From Blasia pusilla (lineage: Eukaryota; Marchantiophyta; Marchantiopsida; Blasiales): a stretch of DNA of 64,000 nt. How positions within the stretch are numbered: position 1 is the first letter of the stretch; each line of letters starts with the position of its first letter. The notes beneath the pieces were generated by a model that did not search any database, was not told where the DNA came from, and worked only from the letters and a program-made list of their open reading frames with translations. Location: assembly GCA_050084515.1 (NCBI GenBank), contig CM114271.1, forward strand, positions 9,796,001 to 9,860,000. The letters are read 5' to 3'. A program made the translations under genes and the position numbers. This document shows, piece by piece, positions 9,754 through 21,729 of the stretch.

Positions 9754-10880
9754 TGCTGCTTGATTATGGCCTTCAACTCTTTGTAAAAGTCGGGGCCGAG
9801 CTCGGGGTAAAAGACGACGATGTACCGTTGCATCTTGTTGGCAAGGTCACCGCCGATATCGCAGTCTGAATGAACTTAGCTCTCTCATAAGCTGAAACAT
9901 TCCCTCTCCGCTCTAGCGCCAATGTCACGCTTCTTTTTGCTGCCTGGATTTTGAGGTAAGTTTTTTCTCTTGCAACCTATCGGAGTCCAACGGGTTGCAA
10001 GAGAAAAAAGTTCCCTGATCTTCTGACCCGTCAGAGTCCGAAGGGTTTCTAGGAAACTCAATAGAAAGCCAAATACAATTTGTCGGAGTCTGACGGATTG
10101 TAAATATCGAAGCGAGTTCTTCCTATTGCAACCCTTTGCCTTTCGATGGGTTGCTGCTATCGTTAACAATTGCTTCTAAGAACCAACCCGTCGGAGTCTG
10201 ACGAGTTGAAATCGGTTCATATTCGGGAAAAAAGTTTCAGGATACTTACATGTTCATGGAGTGCATGGCCATCTCCACCATGGCCATATGATTCGGGTAG
10301 GGATGGAGAACTACCGCCCTCACATAGAAATGAGCCTCAAAGGATTTTGGTCCCTCCGCTTCAAACTGAGACCATGCCATAAATCGATGGTTGCCGTCCT
10401 AGATGAAGAAGTACAAGTTCTCCATCCACTCGTCCAGGGTTCCTGCCACTGCTTTGCGGAACTCCACGTCTCTCAACCTACAAAAAGCATCAAGACTCTC
10501 CAGGTCTTCCTTGGTTACCAAAGATTGGGTTCCATGCTCATCATAAGGTTGAACATAGAAAGGTGGGAAGCTATCCATGTATGAAGCTGTTGCCACAAAC
10601 TGCTTCAACTTGTCAATGTCTTCCTTGAATTGGATTTCTCAAATGTATCCATCGTTCAAAGTCAGCAAAGAGGAATCCTCGAGGCATTGAGGCCATCCAC
10701 TAGTGCCATCTGTTTCATCACCTACGAGAATGTCACCACTGCAATTCCAATTTTCATAAGAATTGGAAGCAATGCGATGCAAAGAGAATTGTAGAACAAT
10801 GCTTACCCACTAAAAAATTGGGTCAGTGTCAAGTCCAACAAGATGCTCTCGAGCCTCATGGACACGAGTGCGTTCCCCTG
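9754..10880 (-). pseudogene. ParB-like exon and following exon of passenger gene, copy D
   Basis: Reading the minus strand: a short exon ends AGTGG|GTAAGC near 10815. A second exon, from about 10716 to 10250, has a canonical donor CAT|GTAAGTAT. It encodes a ParB-like domain with SFPPFYVQPY, VTKEDLESLD and DGNHRFMAW, then a VVLHPYPNHMAMVEMAMHSMN stretch just before the donor. An intron with five palindromes follows (9970-10210). Then comes part of the next exon, 9955-9754 (KIQAAKRSV...), where the sequence is cut. Stops: TAG in place of an expected codon just before DGNHRF, and one in the GYI*EIQ segment. Its donor is better preserved than in copy C and shows the exon border. Confidence 0.68.
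9970..10210. repeat. Palindromes in ParB-exon intron, copy D
   Basis: Five palindromes occur at about 9972, 10025, 10076, 10127 and 10184, with arms related to GCAACCCGTCGGA. The 9972 copy sits in a longer stem, because TTTTTTCTCTT precedes it and AAGAGAAAAAA follows. Confidence 0.85.
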
Positions 10881-10934
10881 CATGTCTCATGTCACTTCCC
10901 AATCGGACAATGAGTCAATCTTGAATCCCTTTGG

Positions 10935-12380
10935 GGACTCAGGGGATGAGGATTCTACCAAACCAACCAAACCTGAACCCAAACCTCCCCCTTCCCAATG
11001 ATCTAGTCCGGGGCCTAGCAGCCAAATTCCCCCCATGGCCAATGCTAGGAAGATGCCGCTCCGGTATTCCACTTTGGCAAGAGGACAAAGGGATGACGTT
11101 GATAATTTTGTGCTCGAGTTTTCCCATGTGGCTAAGGCTAATGGGGAGAGCTCGGAGGAAGATTTGTTATGGGTATTCCCGATCCTTCTAAAGAAGTGAG
11201 CAAGCCATTGGTACGAGGGCCTAGGAGCTAAAGTCACCAAAACATGGAAGAGGGTATTGGAGGCCTTCCTTCATGACTTCCGAGACTTGGAGTTTGAGGA
11301 CATGCTTCTGAAAAAGCTTCCCGATTTAAGATGTAAGAAGAAGGAGACTCTTAGGGAATACACCCAAAGATTCCGAAGCCTAGTTAATAAACTAGAACAC
11401 ACCACTACCCCTCAGTCGGTAGATTGGTTTGTGTCTGGACTATCCAAGGAAATGGACCGGTACTGCCGCCGGGGCCAATGAGACTCGCTCGAAGCGGTCA
11501 TTGCATCTGCCAAGGCGTACGAAGCCTCTAAGAAATATGGCAAGACGCAAAGACGACATCACCAACGGCGAGGCACTTCGTAGACTAGTTCTTCGTCCGA
11601 GGACAAAGCGTCCTCTACGGACACCAAAGCTTCTATTGACGATACCACGCAGTGCTTGGACTCCAAAGAAGACTTAAAGTCCAAGCGGAAGAAAAAGACC
11701 AAATGCCACAACTCTTCCAAGGATGGGCGGAAAACTAGGTCTGCAAAGCATGTCACCTAGAAGTCTGTAAGTCCAGTATGAGGGACCGCGAAGAAGGCGG
11801 GGAGGTCAGCCATTGAGGAGTTAAGTAAACAAATGGCGGAGTTGAAGGTGCATCTGGCGGCCCAGAAGGACCCTAGAAGAAGACCAGGTCTTATGAGGCC
11901 GAACGTATGGTGCAGTTCCCACGGAAACCAAGGGCATACTTCCCATGAGTGTCACCTTCAGAGAGATCTACGTTGGATCCAGGAAGACCCAACTACAGAA
12001 GAAGGGTGGTATGAAGCCAAAAAATGGGAAGGTTGTTATGAAATTCAGGCCATGCTAGCCCCTAATCCCAAACGGAATTGGATCCCAAAGTATGTGCCTC
12101 CGGAATACGCGGAACAGAGACCCTTGAGATAGATAATGGGCCCTACGGCCTTCACGTCACAAGTAAAAACAAACTGTTGCTACAATTGTGGAGCAGCCGA
12201 CCACTAGGCCAACAATTGCCCAAACCCCAAGAGGCCAGTAGGACTCAATCCTTTGTGAGGGAATTGCAAGAAGGGCAGCACATCAGAGTGGAGTGCCGGA
12301 ACCAAGGTTTTCGTGATTCTTTGGTCAAGTATGTCGAGAACCCCAAGAGAGATAAGCAGAGTCCAAGAATGAAGTAAATG
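10935..12380 (+). pseudogene. Ty3 gag (broken)
   Basis: A capsid-type retrotransposon gag region is visible. The retrotrans_gag core lies around 11090-11480 (residues such as WYEGLG, FLHDF, LREYTQRFRSLVNKL), followed by a Ser/Lys-rich linker. A zinc knuckle at about 12168-12213 reads CCYNCGAADH then ANNCP (CX2CX4HX4C), interrupted by a TAG after the His. Multiple stops (11196, 11479, 11758, 12130, 12210) break the frame. It would package element RNA. The N-terminus is uncertain because the left border of the element is unclear. Confidence 0.72.
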
Positions 12381-12439
12381 TTCAGCTTGTCCGAGTAGAG
12401 GAGTTAGCGTCTCCCAAGACATGTAAAAAAGTTACCATC

Positions 12440-12937
12440 ATGGAAGAGGAGTCCAAAAAAAAGGCACCCCAAGAATCCTCGGAGTGGCCCGAGGATCTTT
12501 TGAATGAAGCCCTCGCCGTCACCACGAGGTCAAAGACCAAGACCGCTGAGACAACCAAGACGAGGGTAGGGTCTTTGTCTTTGCACAAAGTCAAAGACTC
12601 CAAGAAGAAAAGAACTGACACCTTTCGAGCAGTGAAGGCCATTCTCAAAGGAGATGTGGACCCGGCCTTTGACCAAAGTCATCTCAAGTACTTTCATCAG
12701 GATGTCAAGGACCACGTTTGTGCTCAAGTCCGCCAAGACCAAGCCAAAGAACCAGTGTCACAACATAGAGCAAGAAGACCGAGGGCAGAAGAGGAGCCAG
12801 CTCTACAAGCCACACTGACCTGGCCCCTAGTTTTGGAAGCATATGATTTACTCAGGGACTTGGCATCAACGCCAATGAATATCACCTTATCACAGTTGTT
12901 GATGGATAACCCACTTTATGGTAAGATTTTGGAGTAG
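12440..12937 (+). pseudogene. Ty3 gag-pol linker ORF
   Basis: An open stretch of 165 codons starts at MEEESKKKAPQ, is rich in Lys, Glu, Thr and Ser, and ends in a hydrophobic helical segment (LTWPLVLEAYDLLRDL). It lies between the zinc knuckle and the protease. Its position suits the region between nucleocapsid and protease. No further domain is recognised. The frame has survived here better than in the flanking gag. Confidence 0.5.
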
Positions 12938-12959
12938 TGGAAAGTGAGCCGGGAAAACA

Positions 12960-13300
12960 AAAGAAGTCCCCAAAGAGTCTACCGGTAGTGGATTTATTCC
13001 GTATTGAAGTGAAAGATTTGGGAGCCCCATAAGTGGAAGTCGATATTGATGGAAAAACCATTAAGAAAGTCCCCATTGACTCCAAGAGTGGGATCAACAT
13101 TATGACAAAACAGAGAGCCCATGCTTTGGGGTACATAAAGTACGAGCCCACCGAAAAATATTTGCGGTTCGCGGATCAATCCCGAAAGCAACCACTCGGA
13201 AAACTCACTCAAATTCCAACGATGGTGGGGGTGTTTTGTTTTTTCTGGATTACTTACTATTGTAGCCATTGACGGCCACTGGATACCCCTTGCTGATTGG
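12960..13300 (+). pseudogene. Ty3 aspartic protease (degenerate)
   Basis: The retropepsin-like segment reads PIDSKSGINIM, where the active-site D-S/T-G has become D-S-K, followed by ALGYIKYEPTEKYLRFAD and, with a frame change, the second half of the fold (GVFCFFW...). It would cleave the gag-pol polyprotein. The altered active site and the stop at 13030 argue for loss of function. Confidence 0.6.
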
Positions 13301-13639
13301 GTGACCTTGGATCTACAGTGCGCGAGTGAGAAGCGACTGGAAGAGAATACGGTTCACGTTCCAATCCCCGAAGTCGTTCTTGAAAAAATGATCAAGCTTT
13401 CATGGAAATCGCGTCTGACTCAAGTAGAAACGCTCGCAACTGAAGAGGGCTATACATCAGACCACGAGGGAAAAATAGCTATTGAGTCCTTCTCTAATGT
13501 ATATTATTTAAAGTGTTATGAAATCAACAAAGAGTCGACGTCTAGAGAACAAAGGTCGACCCAAGAAGAAGAAAAACTTGTACATTCCAATTTAAGGAAA
13601 ATGTGGTTCAAGAAAAAGACTACTTATAGGTCCCAATTA

Positions 13640-15329
13640 CAAGTTAGAAGTCCTTACGCCTCTCGGCGGATTTGTCTCCTGCAGAACTCACTAATTATAA
13701 AAATTTGTGGCTTGAGTACTTGGATTTCTTTGTGTATGCCATGGATGAAATGAAAGGCGTTCCCGCAAAGTATGGTGAACACCGAATTGATCCAAAACCG
13801 GGCACCGTCGCAGTGTGTATGAGGCAGTACCGCCTTAATCCCAAATACTCATTGTTAGTCAAGGACGAGATTGACTAGCGTCTCGAAGCTAGAGTAATTT
13901 ACCCCGTGTTGAGCAGCGAGTGGGTATCTCTAATTGTGATTGTACCAAAGAAGCAATCCGGGAAGATCAGGGTGTGCCAAGATTATCGCAAGTTGAATGC
14001 GGCTACCTTGAAGGATCATCATCCCCTACCCTTCACCGACAGCATTATGGACAAAGTCGTTGGTTATGAGTGTTATACATTCTTGGATGGGTACTCGAGA
14101 TATAACCAGGTATCCATTAGGGAAAAAGATCGGCCCCTCATGACATTTACCACTGATTGGGGCACCTTCGCATAGCAGGTGATGTCGTTTCGACTGTGCA
14201 ACGCGTCGGCAACCCTCCAACGGATGATGATCTCAATCTTCCAGGAGTATCTCCGGCAATTCATCGAAATTTTCCTCGACAATTTTTGTATTTTCAGTTA
14301 AGAGGTGGAGAATTTGCACAAATTAAAGTTAACCTTGGCTCGATGTCACAAATTGGATTTATCCCTCCGTCTTGAAAAATTGTATATTGCCATGAGACAA
14401 GATATCTTGTTGGGACACCGAGTCTCCTCCCAAGGGATTGAGGTCCACAAGGCCAAAGTGGATATCATTGTAGCATTGGAACCTCCCACAAATCTCAGAG
14501 AATTGAGAGGCTTTCTGGTCCATGTCGGATATTATCGATGATTTATTAAGGATTATGCGGTAAAAGCGGGAGCCCTAACCACTTTGCTGAAGAAGGTCAC
14601 CGAATGGGATTGGACCCCCGCCTGCCAAGCAGCGTTTGAAGAATTAAAATAAGCATAGCTTGTAGCTCCTGTACTTCGGCCCCCTGATAGGACAAAACCC
14701 TTCCATGTGTACGTAAACACATCATCATTTGCCATTAGGGTGGTGCTCAGCGAACTTGATGATCATAAACATGATTATCCGGTTTAGTACGCATGTCGGA
14801 AATTATCTATTGCCGAACATAAATATACCATTACCGAACGGGAAGCACTAGGAATGGTATTCTCTTGTAAGGCGTTCCGTCATTATTCATTAGGGTATGA
14901 GTTTGTCTTTTATGTAGACCATTTTCGCTCCGACCCTTAATGGCCAAGGCAAATCTCTCCAAGAGAATTGCGCGTAAGATCTTGTTACTACATGAATTCA
15001 CATTCAATATAATTACCCGCGCATGGAAGGTACATACCAATGAAGATTTCTTATCAAGGTTGTGGATGACGAACACGGACCTTAGACACACTTTGGACGA
15101 TACCTTCCCCAACGAGGACCTGTTCAAGATTACTGAGGACCGACTGTGCCAGTCCCTGTATGAAGATATTTTGCGTTTTCTAATAACCTTGCGACTTCCT
15201 ACCCCTATGACGGCGGAAGAGTGGACAACTTTTTTACATAAAATAGGACCGTATGAGTTGTGTTGAGGGGTATTATTCAAATTGAGTGCTGATGAAAAGT
15301 ATCAAAGATGCTTGGAAGTAGAGGAAATT
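13640..15329 (+). pseudogene. Ty3 reverse transcriptase and RNase H (broken)
   Basis: Reverse-transcriptase motifs appear in order: VIVPKKQSGKIRVCQDYRKLN (13935-13995), HPLPF, FLDGYSRYNQV and FLDN in place of the catalytic YxDD (14275). RNase H follows (KPFHVYVNTSS, ITEREALGMVF and the VDH segment, 14690-14935), then the start of the integrase N-terminal region ending ...RCLEVEEI at 15329. In-frame stops lie at 13876, 14173, 14299, 14538, 14650 and 14937. It continues at 27315 after the MULE insertion. Confidence 0.82.
15322..15329. repeat. Left target duplication of MULE copy C
   Basis: AGGAAATT is repeated exactly at 27315-27322. Joining the Ty3 sequence across one copy gives a continuous integrase reading (…LEVEEI / QEIPRVIRD…), which supports a true insertion rather than a chance repeat. 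Confidence 0.88.
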
Positions 15330-15724
15330 AGAGGTGCGGTAAGAGGAGAGGAAGAGAGGAAGAGAGGAGAGAGGAAACTACCTTCAACCGAAATAGATAT
15401 TTTTTTTAAAGAGAGTTTCCTATGATTTGAAGAGAGGAAACTTTTTGTGCGAATTTTTTTGCACTTTTTTGCTCGGTTATTAAGCACTCCCACAATTTTT
15501 TTTCCCTCTTCCATATTTTGGCAACCCATCTGAGTTCGATTGGTCGCAAATTGCACAAAATTTAGAAAACTGAAAAATCAGTGGAATCATAAGTGTGGAA
15601 CCAATCACTTTTTCCATCCAAGGTGTGGAAACAATCTATCATTTGCCATGGGCTGAATAGAGTTCAAGCTCAAAGTGAAGGTTCGGAAAAATGAAAGTAC
15701 AATCTTAAACCTCATTTTGCATCC
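15330..15724. other. Left terminal region of copy C
   Basis: A GAGAG-rich terminus is followed by AT-rich DNA with two GAGAGGAAACT blocks and one degenerate palindrome near 15521 (GGCAACCCATCTGA with GATTGGTCGC). No gene is seen. Confidence 0.6.
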
Positions 15725-18700
15725 TCAAAGTGGTTTGTTTAAAAGACTCCCCACTTCTTTGAGGGACAGAATTGGTTGGTGGATTCCTACTCCTACCTCC
15801 GACTCTCTTAAAACTACCAGCAACACATAGTACATGTGCTTACAAGGGAAATACCTTTTGCCACTTGTCTCTCTTTGGACAAAGTCATCACATGAACATG
15901 TGGGAAAGCAACAGATGTGCACCACATACACCCATGTGACACTTGAATTTACAGTGTTGTTCCTGACCCAATACATCCTTCCTATTCCATTGCCACTCAT
16001 GACATCTTTTTGTGGCGATGATCTCTATTTTTGCCTCCCGAGCTGATGCAACTCGCTTTGCTCTCTCTACCGTTGGCCTACACATTCTGTTTCTCTTCAC
16101 CCCATTTCTAGACTCAAACAGAAATAGTGGATTGAGATCATCCACCTTCTCCGGGTACATGTTGACATCAATCTTGGGTTGAATACAAAATGCGAAGGTC
16201 TTTGTAATGCAAACATGCTCCGAACTTCCTCCATCTACGAGTATGAAACCGGCACTTGTAAGATTGTCCACTTCGTCTTCAGTGCAGTTCGTACCTGCAG
16301 CGATGGGCCAAATCGTGGGGGTATTCCCCGGAGCTCCAATGGCAGCCGGATAATACTTCCGAAAAGCGCATGATTCATTTGGGCAGAAGAAGTACTTCAA
16401 TTGATCCCCGGTCCTCCTGAAATAATCAAAGGTTTTGAGTCCCCAAAACCCAAGCAGTGGTTATTCTGTCCTTGTACAGTTCTTATTTAGGAAAGTGCCG
16501 CATGCTCTCCTAATGCCATCAAATCCTGCCTTGTAAGTGGGTCCACGTCCTGAGCTGCTCCGAGATATATGCCATTGTTTTAGGTTGCAACCCACCTCCA
16601 TTACCAGAATCCCATATTGTTGAACCATCCCACTGACCGGATGTTGCAAACTTCCAGCAACGGAGGGCTTTTGAAATAAAACATTCACTGATTTTGGAGA
16701 AGTAACTCCATCACGGATTTGGGAGTGGTCCGGGGTCCCCGAATACCTAGGCGACGTAATTTCCTCATCCAAATCAATCACCGGATTTGTTCCTCGATGC
16801 TGCCTCTTCATCTTCCTGAAGTCAAGATACTTATCTGGTCTCCACGAGTCTCGCTCGAACTGCTCTACCACCATCTGTATGCGACGTCTTGAAACCCACC
16901 CACGAATATCCCCACCAATGTGTACATCTTGCTCAAGGGGAGTTCCTGCTACGCACCGGTTGAAGGCTTCCACATAGATTTTTTCATCACCAGATCTCAC
17001 AACCGCCCTGACATAGAGCTCGTAGATCAAAGCCCCCCTTCCATTTGTTATGCCTTTTGTGAGGAAGATATGGGATGTTGCAGACTGTAGCATTGCTCTT
17101 GCCTTGTCTTGTTGGCATGCCTCCACAAGTGAAATTTGTTGGCATGCTTGTGATGACCTCCACGAGGAATGAACACTTTCTGCTCCACTTGTGTTGGGGC
17201 AGAGGGCATTTTCATGAATGTTCAATCCCTGCAACAACGGCAATGTTAGAAGGGAACGAAAATAGCTCAGAAGTCAAAGAAATAAGCTACCTCTCGGAAC
17301 CAGACGGATTGCAAGGCCGAGGCATCCCATGAACGAATCTGCGACCCATCGGGTCCCGACTTGTTGCAACACCCAGGAAACACCTACTGCAACCCGTCTG
17401 ATTCTGACGGGTTGCAAGAACCTTTGGCCACTCCGGGCTGGAAGATCCAAGTGCAAGTCATCCGAAACCCATCCAGGTAGAACTATTTACACGCCTTGTA
17501 TACATGCAACTTGCATACTTGAATACGGGTTGCACCAAAATTCTTGATGCAACCCGTCGGTTTCCGACTAGTTGCACACTCGGGCAACCCATCGCATCCG
17601 GAAAATTGCTTGGTTTCTTCGATTTGAAATCCCTATAGTGCCCACACTTCTCAACTTTAGCTACAACTTTTCAAACCATTCTCAGCGTGAGCTTGACAAG
17701 ACAAAATAGTGAACTCACCTGCCGCATGAAGTTTCCCCATTGTCTCATACGTATAGTCCATCAACTCAGCCAAGAGCACAACTCTTTGTACTTCCCCTCA
17801 ATCGCATGCTTCCTCCACCACCCATAAAGTTCTTCTTGGCATTCCATGGCCTTTTTCAAGGTTTTGATGTCCTTGCAGCGTTGGAGTAGAGTGACATGCT
17901 CTGTCCTCTTATTCTCCTTGATGCAAGATTTGGTGTACCGGATCACAGACTGTTGCCAATTGAAAGCATCCGACCTTTCCCTCTCCAGTTGAACCTCTCC
18001 ACCCCAGAACACTTCCCTGATAGCAATCCACCCAGGTTGTGCATTGTCCTCCATGAACCCATAAATTTCCGGAGGTGGCCTTTTGTTTTCCTTCACCATC
18101 TCCAATAAGAGTAACCAGCACATCTTCAAACTACCAACGTCTTCCGCTTTTAGTTCAAAGACAAATATAGTTTTGAGTCCCTTCTCCACATGGTCATAAA
18201 CATGAGCACCCATTGTCAACCATCCGTTTTGCACTCTGTAGCAAATATCAAAGCTCACCCAGCTGCCGTTAAGATCTTCCCCTTCCCTCATTCGATCTAT
18301 AAGATCGAGGCCACTCGATGGACCTGTGGTTGACATTTTGAAGACATAGGCCCTGGATCCCTCGCCTCCCTGGCCCATGAATTGCCATCTCTGAATGAAT
18401 GGAAATATGGAGTTGGCCTTGATTCAGGCAATGGCATCCATTTCGGCCGTCTTTCCATCCAGTACCCATATTTGACGCAGCAAATTTCGAAAGCATTCAG
18501 GATCAGCGAGAAATGCGAGATTTTCCCATAATTGTTTCTCCTCAACAGCCATGATCTCCCCCTGTCCAAGGATTCCAAGCAATTGTTCACAAATTTGTAA
18601 TGTTGTTGTGAGCTTGATCATTCCGGGCTTTGAACCCGGAGAGTTTTTGTAGACCTCGGCAACTTTCTTCGCCACATCCTCCTTGATGTGTCTTTGAATT

Positions 18701-19721
18701 GCATCAGTCACACGATGAGTGTGGGAGCCAACATGAATTGACAGCCTTGTGTACTCTGACGTGGAGCCCAAGTCATGGACAATGAAAAATATGTATGCAT
18801 GACACGCTCCAACGTAGAATGGGGATGCCTGACAATGAGGACATCGATGGCCTCCCGACGGTATGGTGGCACCGACCTCGTATGGAGTTTATGCATTCTT
18901 GGGGGAAATTGCGACGTATTGACTCGCTCTAGATATGGGCATATTGGACTTCTACACTCCAAGGCTCCAACGCATTGACGGCGGGAGACAATCCAAGGAC
19001 CATTTGGAATTGAAGCACTAGTCCGTTGAAGCCTGCACCATCGATGACAATCAGACTTTCTGTCCATACCCTTCAAGCGTCCTCCATCTTTCTTTTGAGC
19101 AGGAGCAGCAAGTGGAGGCAACTCAAAAATGCAATTACCATCGTACGTGGGCGGAAGCTCGTCGACAAGAATATGCTTGAACATTTTCAAGGCGAGAGAC
19201 GATAGCAAACTATTGCCTAATACTCGCAAGAGGAACGAGTAGGCGGACAGAGGGCCCGGTTGGTGTCCGATAGATCCACTGAGGTTGAGAACATCCGGAA
19301 TATCTTCAAGAAGTACAACATTGTTACGAGCGTGTGAAGTTGGAGTCGAAGCCGGATCTATTGAGCTTGGAGTTGCAAACATAGAGCTCGGTGCACTAGG
19401 AAATTCTCGACCGTCTACTTGGGAAACAGAAGAATTCAGGGGCAAGCCGTAAACTCTGTATTGACCATTTGCTAGAGGTAGGAGATTCCATACTTTACGG
19501 TCTGCAATCATTGGCTGGACTGTCTCACCTATTATGTCCTCCGTACCGTCCACCCTAACATCCTTGGATACAAAGATGTTTCCAATTTGGAGAAGAAATC
19601 GAATTGAGAGAAAATTTTCATCCACTGCTATGAAAGACTCACAAGCTTGCGGTCGAACGATTTCTGATTGAGGAAGGGCCGCTAGATGACTACCACAAGT
19701 GAGCTTCACATAATTATCCAT
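15725..19721 (-). pseudogene. MULE-type transposase with SWIM zinc finger (broken)
   Basis: The minus-strand start is MDNYVKLTCGSHLAAL at 19721. After about 220 residues comes a His-containing segment (HVGSHTHRVTDAI), typical of the zinc-binding region before a MULE catalytic core. The catalytic-core segment has VSFDICYRVQNGWLTMG (first Asp), GFMEDNAQPGWIAIREVFWGG (second Asp) and, in the next exon, SGAESVHSSW (Glu). The C-terminus has a SWIM finger with CSCDDF and FPCKHMYYVL (15905-15825). The intron 17718-17230 has GTGAGT and TTGTTGCAG borders. Stops or frame changes lie near 19050, 18425, 17765, 16470 and 16000. It would catalyse excision and insertion of the element. The MULE class is inferred from motif order plus the SWIM finger and the 8-bp duplication. 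Confidence 0.7.
17230..17718. repeat. Palindromes within the transposase intron
   Basis: Palindromes at about 17339, 17388, 17548 and 17583, plus a half-copy at 17298, have arms related to GCAACCCGTCGGA. Their presence in the transposase intron ties the palindrome family to the whole element rather than to the methyltransferase gene alone. Confidence 0.82.
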
Positions 19722-19859
19722 TCCCAGAAGATTCTACCGGGAGGAGAATGAGAATGAGAATTTTTAACTTATAGTGAATAGGGACTCAGATTCTCCTGAC
19801 AGAATTTGACTGACAAGATGAAGTTTGGTAGTTGAAAATGTATGACATAATGGATTAAA

Positions 19860-20815
19860 TTTTTTTGCAACCTGTTGGAGTCAGGTGGGTTGCAAAATTT
19901 GGGAATCAGAGACATTGGTTGCGAAGGATGCACTTCTTTTTGTTGGAACCCGTCGGAGTCCATTGGGTTGGTATCCCCTTCTTGCTGACCAAAGGTTTTT
20001 GATTCGATTTTGCTAGCATCAAACACAAGATATCGCTTGCATATGCTAAGGCAACCAATCGTTGGGGACTTTTGCGGGATTATCCAACTCAGGGTAGATC
20101 TTGTGACCCGTCGGATTGCAATGGGTTGCCTCGGAACTATGCGTTGTCGCATTGTTACCCGAGGGATAGAAAATTGTGCAACCTGTCAATAACCGATGGG
20201 GAACCCTGGTACCTTGCCTATTAACCCAAGATAAGCAAAGCGTGCAACCCGTCGGCTTCGGACGGGTTGCACGCTTCTGCCTCACCTTGTAACGCTAACA
20301 TGAAGGAAGCGTGCAACCCGTCGATCTCCGACGAGTTGCGCGGGTGCCGCGTCTTCTTGCCCGAAGACGGCGGAGGCACGCAACCTATCCGCCTCAGACG
20401 GGTTGCGCAATTGTCTCACCTTGTTACCCTTACATTAAGGAAGCGTGCAACCCGTCGGTTTCGACGAGTTGCGCGGGCCGCACCTTCTTGCCCAAAGACG
20501 GCGGAGACGCGCAACCTGTCGACCTCAGACGGGTTGCGCAAGTGCCTCGCCTTGTAACGCTTACATGAAGGAAGCGTGCAACCTGTCGGCCTCCGACAAG
20601 TTGCGCGGGAAGTCCGCCTTGTTATCCCAAGACGAGGGAAGCGTGCAACCCATCGGAATCCGACGGGTTGCGCGAGTACCTCGTGTTCTTGTCCGAAGAC
20701 GACGGAGGCGCGTAACCTGTCGCTCTCCGACGGGTTGCCACGAGGACGGAAGCCTTGAACCCTCGAGAAGCATGCAACCTGTCGAAGCCGTTGGGTTGGT
20801 TTTTTAGGGTCCAGA
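19860..20815. repeat. Divergent intergenic palindrome array
   Basis: About thirteen palindromes lie between the two divergent genes. From 20230 to 20760 they form a regular array. AAGCGTGCAA recurs at 20307, 20441, 20572 and 20639, giving a period near 132 bp with two palindromes per unit and a half-period of about 66 bp. A second short inverted motif (GTCTTC ... GAAGAC) alternates with them. As this is the only space between the two starts, it should contain both promoters. That role is inferred. Confidence 0.85.
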
Positions 20816-21729
20816 CTTCCATAACGGTCTAGACGCGTCGGTGAGGAGAGCAGAATTGGCAAAAGCTCGGAGGGAAAAAGCAATTGCCATTGAAGAAAGC
20901 CCTGCCCGTCCAACCAAAAGTGTTGAGATGGAGGAAATGTCCCCGATGAAGTCCAGGGACACAATCAATATAGCGGAAACGGCCGAAGTTCAAGTGACGG
21001 ACGATGAGGTCATGAGGACCGCCATCGTGGAGATGGTGGACATCGCTGAAGAAGCAAGAGAGCGGTCATCCTCGTCCCTAAGCCCGGCGGAAGAAATTGA
21101 CCTCTATCGGATCGATGAGTTTCCAGTGGACTTGCTAGCTGCTGTCCCAGAGCAGTTGGCTGGCCTAGACACCGACCCAAGCTTCAAGCGAGTAAGAGAG
21201 GATCTGTGTTCTTTGAATTATGTGAAGGCCCATGTTGCAATTCATTGGCAATTCAGTGTAGCTTATTCACCTTTTCCCCGTTGTGACAGGTGGTAAAGTA
21301 GATGGCACTGATGGAGTACATCCGCGAAATTCAGTCTGACGAGGATATTGCGAAGCTGAAACAATCGGCAACAACAACATCCTACGTTGACAGCTTCCCT
21401 CCATTCTATGTTCAGCCTTACAATGACCATGGAATCCAAGCGCTGGTTACGGAGGAGGACTTGGAAGCGCTCGACACATTCTGGAGGAGGAGAGATCAGG
21501 AATTCAGAAGGGCGATAGAGGGGACAAAATTCAGCTGGATGCGGAACTTGTATTTCTTCATGTGGGATGGAAACCACAGGTTCATGGCGTGGACCAAATT
21601 TGCAGAGGAGCGCCCAAACTCATTGGAGACACATTTTTGCGTGAAGGCAGTGGTGCTACATCCATAGCCTCATCACATGGCAATGGTGGAGATGACCATG
21701 CATGCCATGAACACATAAGTTTCCTCTTA

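Larger units (their letters stand above)
8953..10880 (-). mobile_element. MULE-like transposon copy D, internally deleted
   Basis: The inverted right terminus starts with GGGGGCTGGTATT at 8953 and the terminal region runs to about 9392. After an unassigned 355-bp segment, the N-terminal exons of the passenger gene follow on the minus strand (9754-10880). The middle of the gene and most of the methyltransferase part are missing. No left terminus like that at 15330 is visible, so the right-hand border with the Ty3 element is only approximate (10830-10880). Confidence 0.55.

Noticed and set aside
15888-17243. Host gene on the minus strand
   Set aside because: The segments join the SWIM finger and catalytic-core pieces of the transposase and lie within the duplicated-site borders of the MULE.
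20267-20807. Overlapping open frames rich in Cys, Arg and Ala on both strands
   Set aside because: They are produced by the palindrome array being read in several frames; no frame is conserved between copies.
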